Shown in pieces: positions 35,061-43,532 of a stretch of DNA of 64,000 nt (position 1 is the first letter of the stretch; every line of letters begins with the position of its first letter). The stretch spans positions 1-64,000 of the forward strand of contig JAEXFI010000005.1 of the NCBI GenBank assembly GCA_023400235.1, written 5' to 3'. The notes beneath the pieces were generated by a model. It was not told the DNA's origin, did no database searches, and was given only the letters and a program-made list of their open reading frames with translations. This stretch comes from Bacillota bacterium. Its GTDB lineage: Bacteria; Bacillota; Clostridia; Acetivibrionales; DSM-1351. A program made the position numbers and the translations under genes.

Positions 35061-36903
35061 TAAGAATCCAACCAATAACATGGACAATATGCCCAAGCTT
35101 GGCAGGTGGAGCGGGGGACATCAGCGGTTTAAGCCTACCGCCAAACCCAGGGATACTAAAGGCACGCTGATAAGGTTGATTAAAATGTTTGTCAGATGGA
35201 AGAGTTCTCTCCTCATAGCCTCAGGTCTTACCATCTTGTCGGCATTGGCTGCGCTGCTCACTCCTTATCTGCTGGGCAGAGCAATAAACACCTTCAATAT
35301 AGATACCGGCGCAGTGGATAGTTCATTGCTTATAACCATACTTGCCGCACTTGCAGGCTGCTATATTACAAGCTGGGCGATTGACACCATAAACGGGCTG
35401 CTTATGGCAAGAATAACCCAGGAGCTTGTAAAACACATAAGGGCAGAGTTTTTTTCGAAACTTCAGAGAATACCTTTATACTTTTTTGATACCAGGTCAC
35501 ACGGGGATACAATGAGCCGTATAACCAACGATGTTGATAATATCAGCAGTACGGTGGGGCAGGCAACCACGCAGCTTATTTCCAGTGTTTTTTCCATTAC
35601 AGGTTCTCTGGTGATGATGCTTGTATTAAGCCCAAGGCTTACACTGGTGGCGATTATAACCATACCTCTCATATTTCTTCTTACAAGAACCATAGCAAAC
35701 CGAAGCAGAAAGTATTTTCTTAGCCAGCAGACCTCCCTGGGCACCTTAAATGGGGTCATTGAGGAGAGCATACTAGGCCTTAAGATGGTAAAGGCCTTTA
35801 ACCGGCAGCAGAAGGTATTGAAAGACTTCTTGACGGTAAACGGAGCCCTGCGGGATTCTTCAATCAAAGCACAGATATGGGCAGGATTCCTTATGCCGTT
35901 TATGAATGTCATAAATAATCTGAGTTACACTTTGATAGCATGCGCTGGAGGTGTAATGGCGCTAAGCGGATATATATCAGTTGGAGTCGTTGTGAGCTTT
36001 CTCACCTATTCAAAACAGTTCGGCATGCCTCTTAACAATATTGCCGGAATGTTTAACACCATACAATCCGCTCTCGCCGGTGCTGAAAGAGTATTTGAAA
36101 TACTGGATGAACAGGAGGAGACACCTGACCGGGACGGCCTCAAGAAATTTGTGTGCAAGGCTGGGAAGGTGGAATTCCGGGAGGTGACTTTTTCATACAC
36201 TAAAGAAAAGACTGTTTTGAACAAGGTCAGCTTCCAGGTTCCGCCCGGGCAGGTTATCGCTCTAGTAGGAGAAACGGGAGCTGGTAAAACCACTATAGTA
36301 AATTTGCTCACCCGATTTTACGAACCTGATGCTGGGGAGATCCTTATAGATGGCAGAGATATAAAGGATATTTCTCGAAATGATCTGAGAAATTGCTTTT
36401 CTGTGGTGCTGCAGGACACCTGTCTGTTTACTGGCAGTATAGCGGATAATATCAGGTATTCGAAGCCGGATGCTTCAGAGGAGGAGGTAAAGGCGGCGGC
36501 GAGGATGGCACATGCCGATGGTTTCATATCAAGATTGCCAAAGGGGTATGAAACCCCTGTATCAGGCAGCTCCGACAATCTCAGCCAGGGACAGCGTCAG
36601 CTCATAGCCATTGCCAGGGCGGTTCTCTGCGCGGCACCAATCCTCATACTTGATGAGGCCACAAGCAGTGTGGACACCAAAACCGAAAAGGAGATTCAAT
36701 TGGCGCTTTTAAGGCTTATGAAGGACCACACCAGCTTTCTTGTAGCCCACCGGCTTTCTACCATTAGGGATGCAGACAGGATAGTGGTTATAGGTAGCGG
36801 AGGCATCCGTGAGGCCGGAACACATGGGGAGCTTATGGAGGAGAAGGGCATTTATTATAGGATGGTGGTCAGCCAGATGGGCATGGAGGAGAGTCCTGAG
36901 TAG
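35053..36903 (+). CDS. Heterodimeric multidrug ABC exporter, subunit 2 (canonical ATP site)
   Basis: A 616-residue partner with a ~45-residue hydrophilic N-terminal extension, six membrane segments (~50-340) and an ATPase domain. Walker A GETGAGKTT, Walker B LILDEATSSVD and H-loop VAHRLS are canonical; its signature LSQGQ is slightly off, which pairs with the degenerate half-site of subunit 1. Overlap with subunit 1 indicates coupling and 1:1 production. Substrates are probably hydrophobic drugs or peptides. Confidence 0.9.
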   Translation: MADKNPTNNMDNMPKLGRWSGGHQRFKPTAKPRDTKGTLIRLIKMFVRWKSSLLIASGLTILSALAALLTPYLLGRAINTFNIDTGAVDSSLLITILAALAGCYITSWAIDTINGLLMARITQELVKHIRAEFFSKLQRIPLYFFDTRSHGDTMSRITNDVDNISSTVGQATTQLISSVFSITGSLVMMLVLSPRLTLVAIITIPLIFLLTRTIANRSRKYFLSQQTSLGTLNGVIEESILGLKMVKAFNRQQKVLKDFLTVNGALRDSSIKAQIWAGFLMPFMNVINNLSYTLIACAGGVMALSGYISVGVVVSFLTYSKQFGMPLNNIAGMFNTIQSALAGAERVFEILDEQEETPDRDGLKKFVCKAGKVEFREVTFSYTKEKTVLNKVSFQVPPGQVIALVGETGAGKTTIVNLLTRFYEPDAGEILIDGRDIKDISRNDLRNCFSVVLQDTCLFTGSIADNIRYSKPDASEEEVKAAARMAHADGFISRLPKGYETPVSGSSDNLSQGQRQLIAIARAVLCAAPILILDEATSSVDTKTEKEIQLALLRLMKDHTSFLVAHRLSTIRDADRIVVIGSGGIREAGTHGELMEEKGIYYRMVVSQMGMEESPE

Positions 36904-36955
36904 TTAAGTGAACTTGTGGATATACCAAGCAAAAGGAAGCAAAGGGGGGATGGCT

Positions 36956-37381
36956 GTGAAAAAGCTCGCAGCAGCAATGGTTATTGTGGGAATAATACTT
37001 GCAGCGTATTTTGGCTGGAAGGGAATCGATTCATATATTGATCTGAGGAAATACCAGCAGCAGATAAAGGATATCAAGGTTGAAAATATTGATCTGACGC
37101 AAGTCCAGGACGGCATATATGTAGGAAATGCAGAGGTTTTATGGATTGCCGCCGATGTAAAAGTCATCGTAAAGGCTCACAAGATAGAGAGCGTTGATTT
37201 AATAAGGCACAAAAACGAAAGGGGTTCCGGTGCTGAAGTGATTCCAGAAAGAGTGGTGGAAGCCCAGTCCCTTCAGGTAGACACCGTTTCAGGAGCAACA
37301 AACAGCAGCAAGGTTATACTCAAGGCCATAGAAAATGCTTTGAAAAATGGCTTGCAGCAGGGGGGCAGCGAAGCAAATTAA
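36956..37381 (+). CDS. Membrane-anchored FMN-binding domain protein
   Basis: A 141-residue protein with an N-terminal membrane anchor (~4-22) and an FMN-binding domain like those in RnfG and NqrC. The motif DTVSGATNSS supplies the threonine to which ApbE-type transferases attach FMN covalently. GTG start at 36956 is preferred because the GGGGGG run lies 6 bases ahead; the nearby ATG touches that run. It lies 52 bases after the ABC operon and may be read through from it. A link to extracytoplasmic redox is inference. Confidence 0.8.
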   Translation: MKKLAAAMVIVGIILAAYFGWKGIDSYIDLRKYQQQIKDIKVENIDLTQVQDGIYVGNAEVLWIAADVKVIVKAHKIESVDLIRHKNERGSGAEVIPERVVEAQSLQVDTVSGATNSSKVILKAIENALKNGLQQGGSEAN

Positions 37382-37474
37382 TATTTATAAACCGGGCTGA
37401 TATCATAGCGTATGCCTTGCATAAATAAAACACATTATCTTCATAATATTAATATAAATTATGGAGGTAATAAA

Positions 37475-37540
37475 GTGAAAGATACATGTGGCAAGTCAAC
37501 GTGGCTTTCATTACTATTTGTGTACGCGCCATGCGCGTAG
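37475..37540 (+). CDS. Possible 21-residue small protein or peptide
   Basis: A GTG at 37475 sits 7 bases behind GGAGGTAA and opens a 21-codon frame encoding MKDTCGKSTWLSLLFVYAPCA, with its stop directly before the next gene's first ATG. The hydrophobic middle and the end APCA recall peptides of cyclic-lactone type, but no agrB-like processing gene is beside it and the usual acidic tail is missing. Real but unclassified small gene, or leader of the membrane protein gene. Confidence 0.35.
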   Translation: MKDTCGKSTWLSLLFVYAPCA

Positions 37541-37552
37541 ATGGGAGATAAA

Positions 37553-38014
37553 ATGGGACAAATATTATCATGGCTGCTGTTTCTTCCGCCCTGGCTTCTG
37601 CTCATTCCTTTAAAACGCAGGAAAGTGAAGAAATTCTTATCTGTTGCATTTTTCACGTCCCTGCTGAGTTCCACGCTCTTTCAAGCGGCGCACGTGTGGA
37701 ACTGGTGGACAATAAAAGAGAACCTTGTATTTTTGACGGATATATCTTCTTTTGTTTATGGGCTATCCCCAGTTACCACGATTTTGGTGTTTTATCTTAC
37801 CTATCCTAAATTGTGGCTGTATTTATTGACGAACCTTGCTTTTGATTCGGTACAGGCATTTATAATAAGTCCCTTTATTTTTGAAAAGGCAGGACTGTAC
37901 AGCTTGGTGAATATAAATCATTTCACATTGTTTTTGCTGATTTTCATGCAGGCTCCCGTTATATACATCTATCAGAGGTTTTATGATGCAGGGGCGGGCT
38001 CGGAGCACCCTTGA
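37553..38014 (+). CDS. CBO0543-type integral membrane protein
   Basis: A 153-residue protein with four or five hydrophobic segments and the pattern of the CBO0543 family of Firmicute membrane proteins (WNWWTI..., LTYPKLWLYLLTNLAFDSVQAF). Function unknown. Start: ATG at 37553, behind GGGAGAT; an ATG four codons earlier abuts the preceding tiny frame. A bidirectional terminator follows at 38036-38059. Confidence 0.65.
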   Translation: MGQILSWLLFLPPWLLLIPLKRRKVKKFLSVAFFTSLLSSTLFQAAHVWNWWTIKENLVFLTDISSFVYGLSPVTTILVFYLTYPKLWLYLLTNLAFDSVQAFIISPFIFEKAGLYSLVNINHFTLFLLIFMQAPVIYIYQRFYDAGAGSEHP

Positions 38015-38035
38015 AAACTTGCTCATGTATGATAA

Positions 38036-38059
38036 AAGGGGGCTGTTTTCAGCCCCCTT
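38036..38059. terminator. Bidirectional terminator
   Basis: AAGGGGGCTG / CAGCCCCCTT with a TTTT loop. It serves the membrane protein gene on the plus strand and the DUF3892 gene, ending at 38066, on the minus strand. Confidence 0.8.
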
Positions 38060-38065
38060 GTCAGT

Positions 38066-38299
38066 TTATCTGAACCTTGGCATATCATCCAGATTTTCCA
38101 CATCAGGATTGTTTGCATCTGCACTCAGATATTCTCCGCCGTTCTTTCCTCTGACAACATTATATCCTTCCAGAACGCCTTGTTTGGCCATCAGCACGGC
38201 ATAATTAAAAGAGCAGGTATTACCGTTTTCAAACATAACCTCAGTAATAACACCGTCGTCATTCCTTTTGACTCTGGTAATTCTGGTTCCAAGTTTCAT
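38066..38299 (-). CDS. DUF3892 family small protein
   Basis: A 77-residue protein with the DUF3892 pattern: ITRVKRNDDGVITEVMFENG, a central MAKQGVLEGYNVVRGKNGGEYLSA split, and LDDMPRFR at the end. Members are small beta-rich proteins in Firmicutes of unknown function, sometimes near phage or stress genes. Ribosome site AAAGGAGA on the minus strand. Stand-alone gene. Confidence 0.8.
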   Translation of the reverse strand: MKLGTRITRVKRNDDGVITEVMFENGNTCSFNYAVLMAKQGVLEGYNVVRGKNGGEYLSADANNPDVENLDDMPRFR

Positions 38300-38550
38300 A
38301 CGGCTCTCCTTTCTCCTGTCAATTTAAAAGAACTGCATTATTAGTTTTTCAATAAATAAGAACATTACACTGACAAAAATATGAACTTTGATATAAACTG
38401 TAAATAACAAAGGACCAGTTGAATGTTTAAAAATGCCTTGGAACATTTTTCATCCATGAGCAGTCTAAGTCTATATAAGCCGGCTAATATCAATACAACA
38501 TAATTATGAATACGCATATATATTCAGGGTGTGCGTGGGAGGAGATAAGC

Positions 38551-39579
38551 ATGAAAAAAAGAGTTTCAGGGATTTTACTTGCCGGAGCGGTTCTTTTATC
38601 CGGTTCAGTTACTTTTGCCCAGTCTGCAAATAAAATTGATGATATTGTTAAAGTGAATTTTTCAGATATCACTGGCCATTGGGCCAATGGGGCGGTACAA
38701 ATACTTGCAGTGCAAGGTGCAATACCTTTTTTCGAGGATAGGTTCATTCCCGGAAAGGCTATTACCAGGGCTGAATTTGCAGTAATGCTTCACAAAGCTC
38801 TTGAAATACAAATAGAATATCTTAAAGAACCCCAAATAAAGGATTACTTTGAAGATATCAGGCAGGAGGATGGGTTTGCATCTGCTGTGATTGATCTTGT
38901 TACCGCCGGCGTTTTTGAAGGAAACGGGGCTTTCAAGCCTGACACTTCACTTACAAGGGAAGAGATGATTCACTATATAATGAAGGCGTACAAGTACAAG
39001 ATGGGAGACAGGTGTGCATTGATTAAAATCGGCCCCGCCACATTTGCAGATGCCGCGGAAATAACTCCCGAATATGGGGCGGATGTGGCCAGAGCTCAGC
39101 TTTACAAAATCATTGAAGGCTCAGGCAGCAACCTGTTTCTGCCTCAAAAGGCGGCAACCCGTGCAGAAGCGGCCGTTGTTGTAAGCAAGCTGGAAAAGGT
39201 TCTGGAGGAACAGCTGCAAAAGATTATCGTAAGTCCGGAGGCTATTATATCAGAAAACTCTATTGAAATGAAAATAAATATTATCAATAACACTGAAAAA
39301 GAAATCGTTATAAACCACTCCTCAGGCCAGAAATTTGATTTCGCCATTCTGGATGCAGACAGGAAGGATATTTACAGATGGTCCGCTGACAAGTCTTTTA
39401 CAATGGCGCTTACAGATACTGTCATTAAGCCGGGAGCGACTCTGGAACTGGGGGATACCTTGAGCGGGGAGCAGTTCAAGAAAATAAAGGCCAGCATAGT
39501 GTATCTGAGGGCATATGTAACGGGCAAATCAGATGCATTTACAATCAAAAATGACGGATACGAAATAAAGCTGAAATAG
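38551..39579 (+). CDS. Secreted SLH-domain protein with BsuPI-like domain
   Basis: A 342-residue exported protein: signal peptide (KKRVSGILLAGAVLLSGSVTFAQ), three S-layer homology domains (~35-220; e.g. FSDITGHWANGAVQILAVQGAI, ITRAEFAVML, LTREEMIHYIMKA) that anchor to secondary wall polymer, and a C-terminal beta-sandwich of the BsuPI (intracellular proteinase inhibitor) type (~235-342; FDFAILDADRKDIYRWSAD). Start ATG at 38551 follows GGGAGGAG. Possibly a surface-anchored protease inhibitor or structural module. Ends at a strong terminator. Confidence 0.85.
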   Translation: MKKRVSGILLAGAVLLSGSVTFAQSANKIDDIVKVNFSDITGHWANGAVQILAVQGAIPFFEDRFIPGKAITRAEFAVMLHKALEIQIEYLKEPQIKDYFEDIRQEDGFASAVIDLVTAGVFEGNGAFKPDTSLTREEMIHYIMKAYKYKMGDRCALIKIGPATFADAAEITPEYGADVARAQLYKIIEGSGSNLFLPQKAATRAEAAVVVSKLEKVLEEQLQKIIVSPEAIISENSIEMKINIINNTEKEIVINHSSGQKFDFAILDADRKDIYRWSADKSFTMALTDTVIKPGATLELGDTLSGEQFKKIKASIVYLRAYVTGKSDAFTIKNDGYEIKLK

Positions 39580-39635
39580 AGTGTCACAACTTTCAGTAAA
39601 ATGTGCAGAGTCCCCCTGAGGCAGTAGTCAGCAAT

Positions 39636-39678
39636 AAAAATTCGCAGACCAAATGTTTGGTGTGCGAATTTTTGACTT
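39636..39678 (+). terminator. Terminator after the SLH gene
   Basis: Outer stem AAAAATTCGCA (39636-39646) / TGCGAATTTTT (39663-39673) with inner stem ACCAAA/TTTGGT, so nearly the whole hairpin is paired. Confidence 0.85.
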
Positions 39679-39689
39679 ATTTTGTTCTT

Positions 39690-39785
39690 TAAGCCCTGGC
39701 TTGCGTCAAGGCGAAGACGCGAAGGAGGGTTTGGTGCCTTACAAATGGCTCCAACGTAGCCGAAGGGTAAATTTGCCGCTCAAAA
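39690..39785. repeat. GC-richer palindromic segment, unexplained
   Basis: Between the SLH terminator and the CPBP promoter lie two hairpins, GCGTC/GACGC (39703-39720) and TTGGtGCC/GGCtCCAA (about 39729-39752), followed by tagccgaagggtaaatttgc. The last part faintly resembles the tagcgaacaagaaaatttgc end of repeats C and D, so this may be a diverged fragment of that family. No ORF seen. Confidence 0.3.
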
Positions 39786-39820
39786 ATATATTGTACATAG
39801 TTAATAGAGGGTAAATAGAA

Positions 39821-39849
39821 TTGCAATATTTTCAGCGTAATAGTATTAT
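39821..39849 (+). promoter_or_regulatory. Promoter of the CPBP protease gene
   Basis: TTGCAA (39821-39826), 17 bases, TATTAT (39844-39849), 39 bases before the start codon. Confidence 0.5.
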
Positions 39850-39887
39850 AAAAGGTAGTATTGGAATAATCTTTCAGGAGGATTTAC

Positions 39888-40970
39888 ATGGACAATATTG
39901 AACAGCCCATATTAATCAATAAAAAATATCCGGGGCCGGTTGCAGCAGGTATTTTCTTCTCACTGACCACGGTGTTTCTGTCGTATGGAGGTAATATTCT
40001 GACCTTTAAGAACAGTTACCTTAAGAGTGGTGTAGGTGAGGTTCTTTTTGTCCTGTTGCCTGTACTGGTTTTTCTGATTGTTGGAAAATATGATTTAAGA
40101 GATACACTGAAGCTGAGAAAAACAAAGCCCATAAACTATGTGATACTCATATTCATGACAATATTCGCACTTCCGGTGGCGGGAGTATTGAATGCCATAG
40201 TGTTGCTGCTTATAAAGTTGATTTTTGGAAGAAACCTTCCTGTACCACAGATAGTAATAGCAGATATTCCTACACTTCTGATAGCGTTTTTAGTTATCGG
40301 AGTCGCAGCAGCTGTCTGCGAGGAAACCTTGTTCAGAGGCTTGATAAGCAAGGGCTATGAAAGGATGGGGGCGGCGGGCTGTATTATATTGACTTCCGTA
40401 CTGTTTGGAATTCTTCACAGGGATTTGCAGAAGCTTTTGAGCACAATACTGGTGGGAGCTCTTTTAGGGTTTATAGTTTACAGGACAAAAAGCATTTATA
40501 CAGGAATGGTTGCACATTTTACGAATAATTCTGTAGCGGTGCTGCTTACTTACTCATCAGGTAAAATGCTAAATAGAATGAATGAAATGGGTATTGAACA
40601 AGTGGAGAATTTTGATTTTTCTAAAATACCCACTGTTTCCCTGGTAATTGTTATAGTATTCTATGGAATATTGTTTTTAGGCTGTCTTGGAGGGTTTATC
40701 GGCTTGTTTTATGCATTTATGAAAACCACGGATGAAAATTTCAAGGCTTCTTCACACTTGAGCCAGCTTGTAAATAGTACTGAACATCAAAATCCTGCAG
40801 AGCTTACGGGAAATGCGAGGAAAAACAGCCGTTTCAGTGTGGCAGCACTTATAAGTGTGCTGCCGGGAGTACTTCTGATATTTTTGGTGTTCGTGGGACA
40901 AATTCTTGAGCTTATGAATATAAAATCGGGTCTGATGATTTCCTTTTTAAAAACCATAGGTCTGAACTAA
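39888..40970 (+). CDS. CPBP-family intramembrane metalloprotease
   Basis: A 360-residue membrane protein with about eight hydrophobic segments and the three CPBP/Abi motifs: EETLFRGL (~145-152), FGILHRDL (~174-180), and HFTNN (~207-211), giving the Glu, Glu-Arg and His residues. Such proteases mature membrane-linked peptides or mediate bacteriocin self-immunity. Ribosome site CAGGAGG. Its stop overlaps the convergent helicase-loader gene by four bases. Substrate unknown. Confidence 0.87.
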   Translation: MDNIEQPILINKKYPGPVAAGIFFSLTTVFLSYGGNILTFKNSYLKSGVGEVLFVLLPVLVFLIVGKYDLRDTLKLRKTKPINYVILIFMTIFALPVAGVLNAIVLLLIKLIFGRNLPVPQIVIADIPTLLIAFLVIGVAAAVCEETLFRGLISKGYERMGAAGCIILTSVLFGILHRDLQKLLSTILVGALLGFIVYRTKSIYTGMVAHFTNNSVAVLLTYSSGKMLNRMNEMGIEQVENFDFSKIPTVSLVIVIVFYGILFLGCLGGFIGLFYAFMKTTDENFKASSHLSQLVNSTEHQNPAELTGNARKNSRFSVAALISVLPGVLLIFLVFVGQILELMNIKSGLMISFLKTIGLN

Positions 40971-41983
40971 TTCTTAAGACTTCTGATATCCCGGCCTGCC
41001 AGAACCAGTCTGTCAAAGTACCCCATAATTCTGGAGGTAATTCTCTCGGTATACAAATCAAAAAGTTTTTTTGGACCCAGATTTGTAGATATTATGGTCT
41101 TGCAGGCGGTGTTACTATTACTGGCCTGACGTGTGTTAAGAATGTTCAAAAGTTCAGCATATCTGGAGTCACTTAATGTCTCGGTTCCCAAATCGTCTAT
41201 TATTAATAGCTCAACAGTAAAAATACTTTTATATTTATGGTCATTATAATTTTCTTCTTTATATGCCAGCATTTTATGTTCCGTAATGATATCAAACAGA
41301 ACAGGAGCGGTTAAATACAGCACTGTTCTGCCCCTGTTTAAAAGCTCTCTGGCAATGCACAGGGAAAGAAAGGTTTTGCCCACACCAGTGCGGCCGCTGA
41401 AGAACAAATTTTTACATTGTGGGCAGTCTATGTTCTCAGTAAAGTCCAGACACATTTTTTTGATATTCAGGATGTTCTCACGTGGAGATATTGAAATGCC
41501 ATATTTCTCAGCATCTATTTCATCGGGGTATAAGGCCTCATTAAAGTTTTCAAAGCATTCAGGACCGTTAAGACTTATATTTGAAAGTGCAAACAACTGG
41601 TTGATTAGCTGCTGCTTGTAGCAGGAGCACTTTTGCGAGCCGGAGGGTCCTGTAATGTAGCCTGTGTCTTTGCATTTTTCGCATTCGAACCTGGGCTTGA
41701 AAAAATCGGGGCTGATGTTGTTTGCCTCAAGTAAGGCCTGTTTTTCAGCGGAAAGAGACCTCAGATGTCCGTCAAGCTCTTCCAGAAGCTGGGCAGAGGC
41801 GCCGCTTGTATTGAGAATCAAACGATTATACCTAAGCCCCATATTACTTATCTGGTCGTCAATCTCATTCAATCTGGGGATTTCTGCATACAACCGGGCC
41901 TTTTGGCGGCTTGCGAGATCCGCGGATTGCTTTTGCCTTCTCTCGTATTCTCTTGCTATAACATTATGTATATCTCTATTCAT
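40967..41983 (-). CDS. DnaC/DnaI-like replicative helicase loader
   Basis: A 338-residue AAA+ protein. An N-terminal coiled coil (~1-90) leads to a zinc-binding cluster (CEKCKDTGY ... KCSCYK, ~100-122) and an ATPase domain with Walker A GRTGVGKT (~200), Walker B LLIIDDLGTE and sensor ISTNL. It would load DnaB-type helicase at origins or restart sites. Ribosome site GGGG at 5-6 bases. It lies 26 bases after the DnaD-like gene on the same strand, a standard primosome pair. Confidence 0.88.
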   Translation of the reverse strand: MNRDIHNVIAREYERRQKQSADLASRQKARLYAEIPRLNEIDDQISNMGLRYNRLILNTSGASAQLLEELDGHLRSLSAEKQALLEANNISPDFFKPRFECEKCKDTGYITGPSGSQKCSCYKQQLINQLFALSNISLNGPECFENFNEALYPDEIDAEKYGISISPRENILNIKKMCLDFTENIDCPQCKNLFFSGRTGVGKTFLSLCIARELLNRGRTVLYLTAPVLFDIITEHKMLAYKEENYNDHKYKSIFTVELLIIDDLGTETLSDSRYAELLNILNTRQASNSNTACKTIISTNLGPKKLFDLYTERITSRIMGYFDRLVLAGRDIRSLKN

Positions 41984-42009
41984 ACAAACCCCGCAAATTC
42001 GCAGCTTTT

Positions 42010-43008
42010 TTATGGCTTATTGGTATTGGTAAAAAAGCTGTCATAATAGTCTTCATTATACTTTCTTTGGTCAAAGTTATCTCTCTGAGACTCCTTGGAA
42101 GCCAGCTTTGAGCCTGTCTGGCCATTTTGACCGCTTTGATACTGTGCCCTCACGCTTGCCTCATAGCCATTAATCTCCTGTGCATTGGTAAGGCCGAGTT
42201 CATACCATTTTTTGAGCACGTTGTTGAGAAATCTGAAATCCGGATTTGTTTTTCCAACCGTCTTTTTAAGTGCAATTTCAATGACTTCCATATTGTACTT
42301 ATATTCTATAACCCATTTCTCAACAAACTCATTCTCGTATTCGGTTAGAGCTCTGCGCAGACGCAGCTTTTTAATAATAGTGCCTTTTATGCCCCTTACC
42401 TGTGACATTTCCTCAAAATACTTTTCAAGGTCAAAGAAATTTTGAATTCCCCGCCTGTGCCAGTTTGACGCAACTGCCTCTATATAACTTTTGTGAAAGG
42501 TGTTATTGTCATGGCAGTATTTAAAAAGCGTGTACATAACATCTTCATCAAACTTATAAATTGAAAACCAGTTGTCTATGGTCAGATACCAGTTTGGAGG
42601 CATAAGGCCCTGGAAAAATTTCGAGTTTATGGCAGAGAGGGTATTGTTCCTGCTCTTGTTCTTTTCAAAGTTCTCATTTGCCATCTCAGGTGAAGAAACC
42701 GATTTTAGTTTGTAAATACGCTTGGTTTCGGCATCCTTCAGGTCAATAAGCTGTATTTTGTCTTCTATCCAGTTAATTACCTCCAAATTGTCCAGGTTTG
42801 TAAGCGCAGCTTTTACTTCATCGAGGGGAAGATTGAGCGTTTTACCCAGCTCGTCGGTAGTGGCTCTTTTGTTATGCTTGCACAAAAACAGAATATAAAT
42901 ATAGACCTTTATACAGGTACTGTCCATAGCCGGCATATATTGACTGATAAAAATATCTGACACGGCGGTGTCAGAATATAAAATCGATTTAAAGTCCTCA
43001 AAGTACAT
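42010..43008 (-). CDS. DnaD/DnaB-domain primosome protein
   Basis: A 332-residue protein with an N-terminal winged-helix region (~30-110; CKHNKRATTDELGKTLNLPLDEVKAALTNL in part) and one or two C-terminal DnaD/DnaB_2 domains (~140-290; e.g. WFSIYKFDEDVMYTLFKYCHD and NWHRRGIQ). The tail is polar. In Firmicutes such proteins recruit the helicase loader encoded next. Start at 43008 follows ATAGGAGC; upstream residues to 43050 are not supported by a ribosome site. Confidence 0.85.
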   Translation of the reverse strand: MYFEDFKSILYSDTAVSDIFISQYMPAMDSTCIKVYIYILFLCKHNKRATTDELGKTLNLPLDEVKAALTNLDNLEVINWIEDKIQLIDLKDAETKRIYKLKSVSSPEMANENFEKNKSRNNTLSAINSKFFQGLMPPNWYLTIDNWFSIYKFDEDVMYTLFKYCHDNNTFHKSYIEAVASNWHRRGIQNFFDLEKYFEEMSQVRGIKGTIIKKLRLRRALTEYENEFVEKWVIEYKYNMEVIEIALKKTVGKTNPDFRFLNNVLKKWYELGLTNAQEINGYEASVRAQYQSGQNGQTGSKLASKESQRDNFDQRKYNEDYYDSFFTNTNKP

Positions 43009-43330
43009 TAAAGCTCCTATCTGTGCGCTAAAACTAGCAATTGAGCACACAAACGAATAGTGTATTTATTATTTAACAAAAGATAAAACAACTGCTTTAA
43101 TTATTATAACATATAAAGCATGAATTATATTGTATTTGTTTCTCAATATAGATTAAAAACGTACATATATTAATTTCCAGGAGGAGGATTTCATACCCCC
43201 CCACTCTGAGAAAATGAATTGTGGCACCGCGGGCAGCTTCATAAATGTTTTGAAAACAGCCACAAACGCAAAATATAAAGAGAATATTAAAAAATTTTGC
43301 AGGATTTTTTTTGCCTGATGCAAAACTCTA

Positions 43331-43360
43331 TTGACATTGCACAAAGCAGAGTGGTAAACT
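43331..43360 (+). promoter_or_regulatory. amt promoter
   Basis: TTGACA (43331-43336), 18 bases, TAAACT (43355-43360). It opens a leader of about 165 bases with two strong hairpins before amt. The rest of the 43009-43330 gap is AT-rich with no other clear signal. Confidence 0.5.
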
Positions 43361-43369
43361 AATGTTATC

Positions 43370-43413
43370 AAAAGCAAAGACGCTGTAGAGATTATCTCTG
43401 CGGCGTTTTTGCT
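43370..43413 (+). promoter_or_regulatory. amt leader hairpin 1
   Basis: AAAGCAAAgACGCtGtAGAG pairs across a short attat loop with CTCTgCgGCGTtTTTGCTTT. This nearly continuous stem with a T-rich right arm could stop transcription or act as an antiterminator target before amt. Confidence 0.55.
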
Positions 43414-43462
43414 TTTAAAGCTCTATCCGGGGTTCTGCCGGGTGGACATAAATTACACGAGG

Positions 43463-43506
43463 GCGTGTACCTGTAATAATTTCTACGGGTGTGCGCTTTT
43501 TTATTT
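43463..43506 (+). terminator. Attenuator-like terminator immediately before amt
   Basis: GCGTGTACCTGTA (43463-43475) pairs at all 13 positions (including several G-U pairs) with TACGGGTGTGCGC (43484-43496), followed by TTTTTTATTT. It ends only ~25 bases before the amt start, inside the leader, so amt expression should require read-through. The controlling factor is unknown; nitrogen-responsive antitermination is an inference. Confidence 0.65.
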
Positions 43507-43532
43507 AAATTTATATTGGGGAGATGAATTTT

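Noticed and set aside
41475..41491. CACGTG with GTTCT/GAGAT flanks as a parS site
   Set aside because: Only the central hexamer matches; the flanks do not.
43291..43327. TTTTGCA...TGCAAAA hairpin as a terminator or riboswitch
   Set aside because: It lies upstream of the amt promoter, has a large loop and no consistent extra structure.
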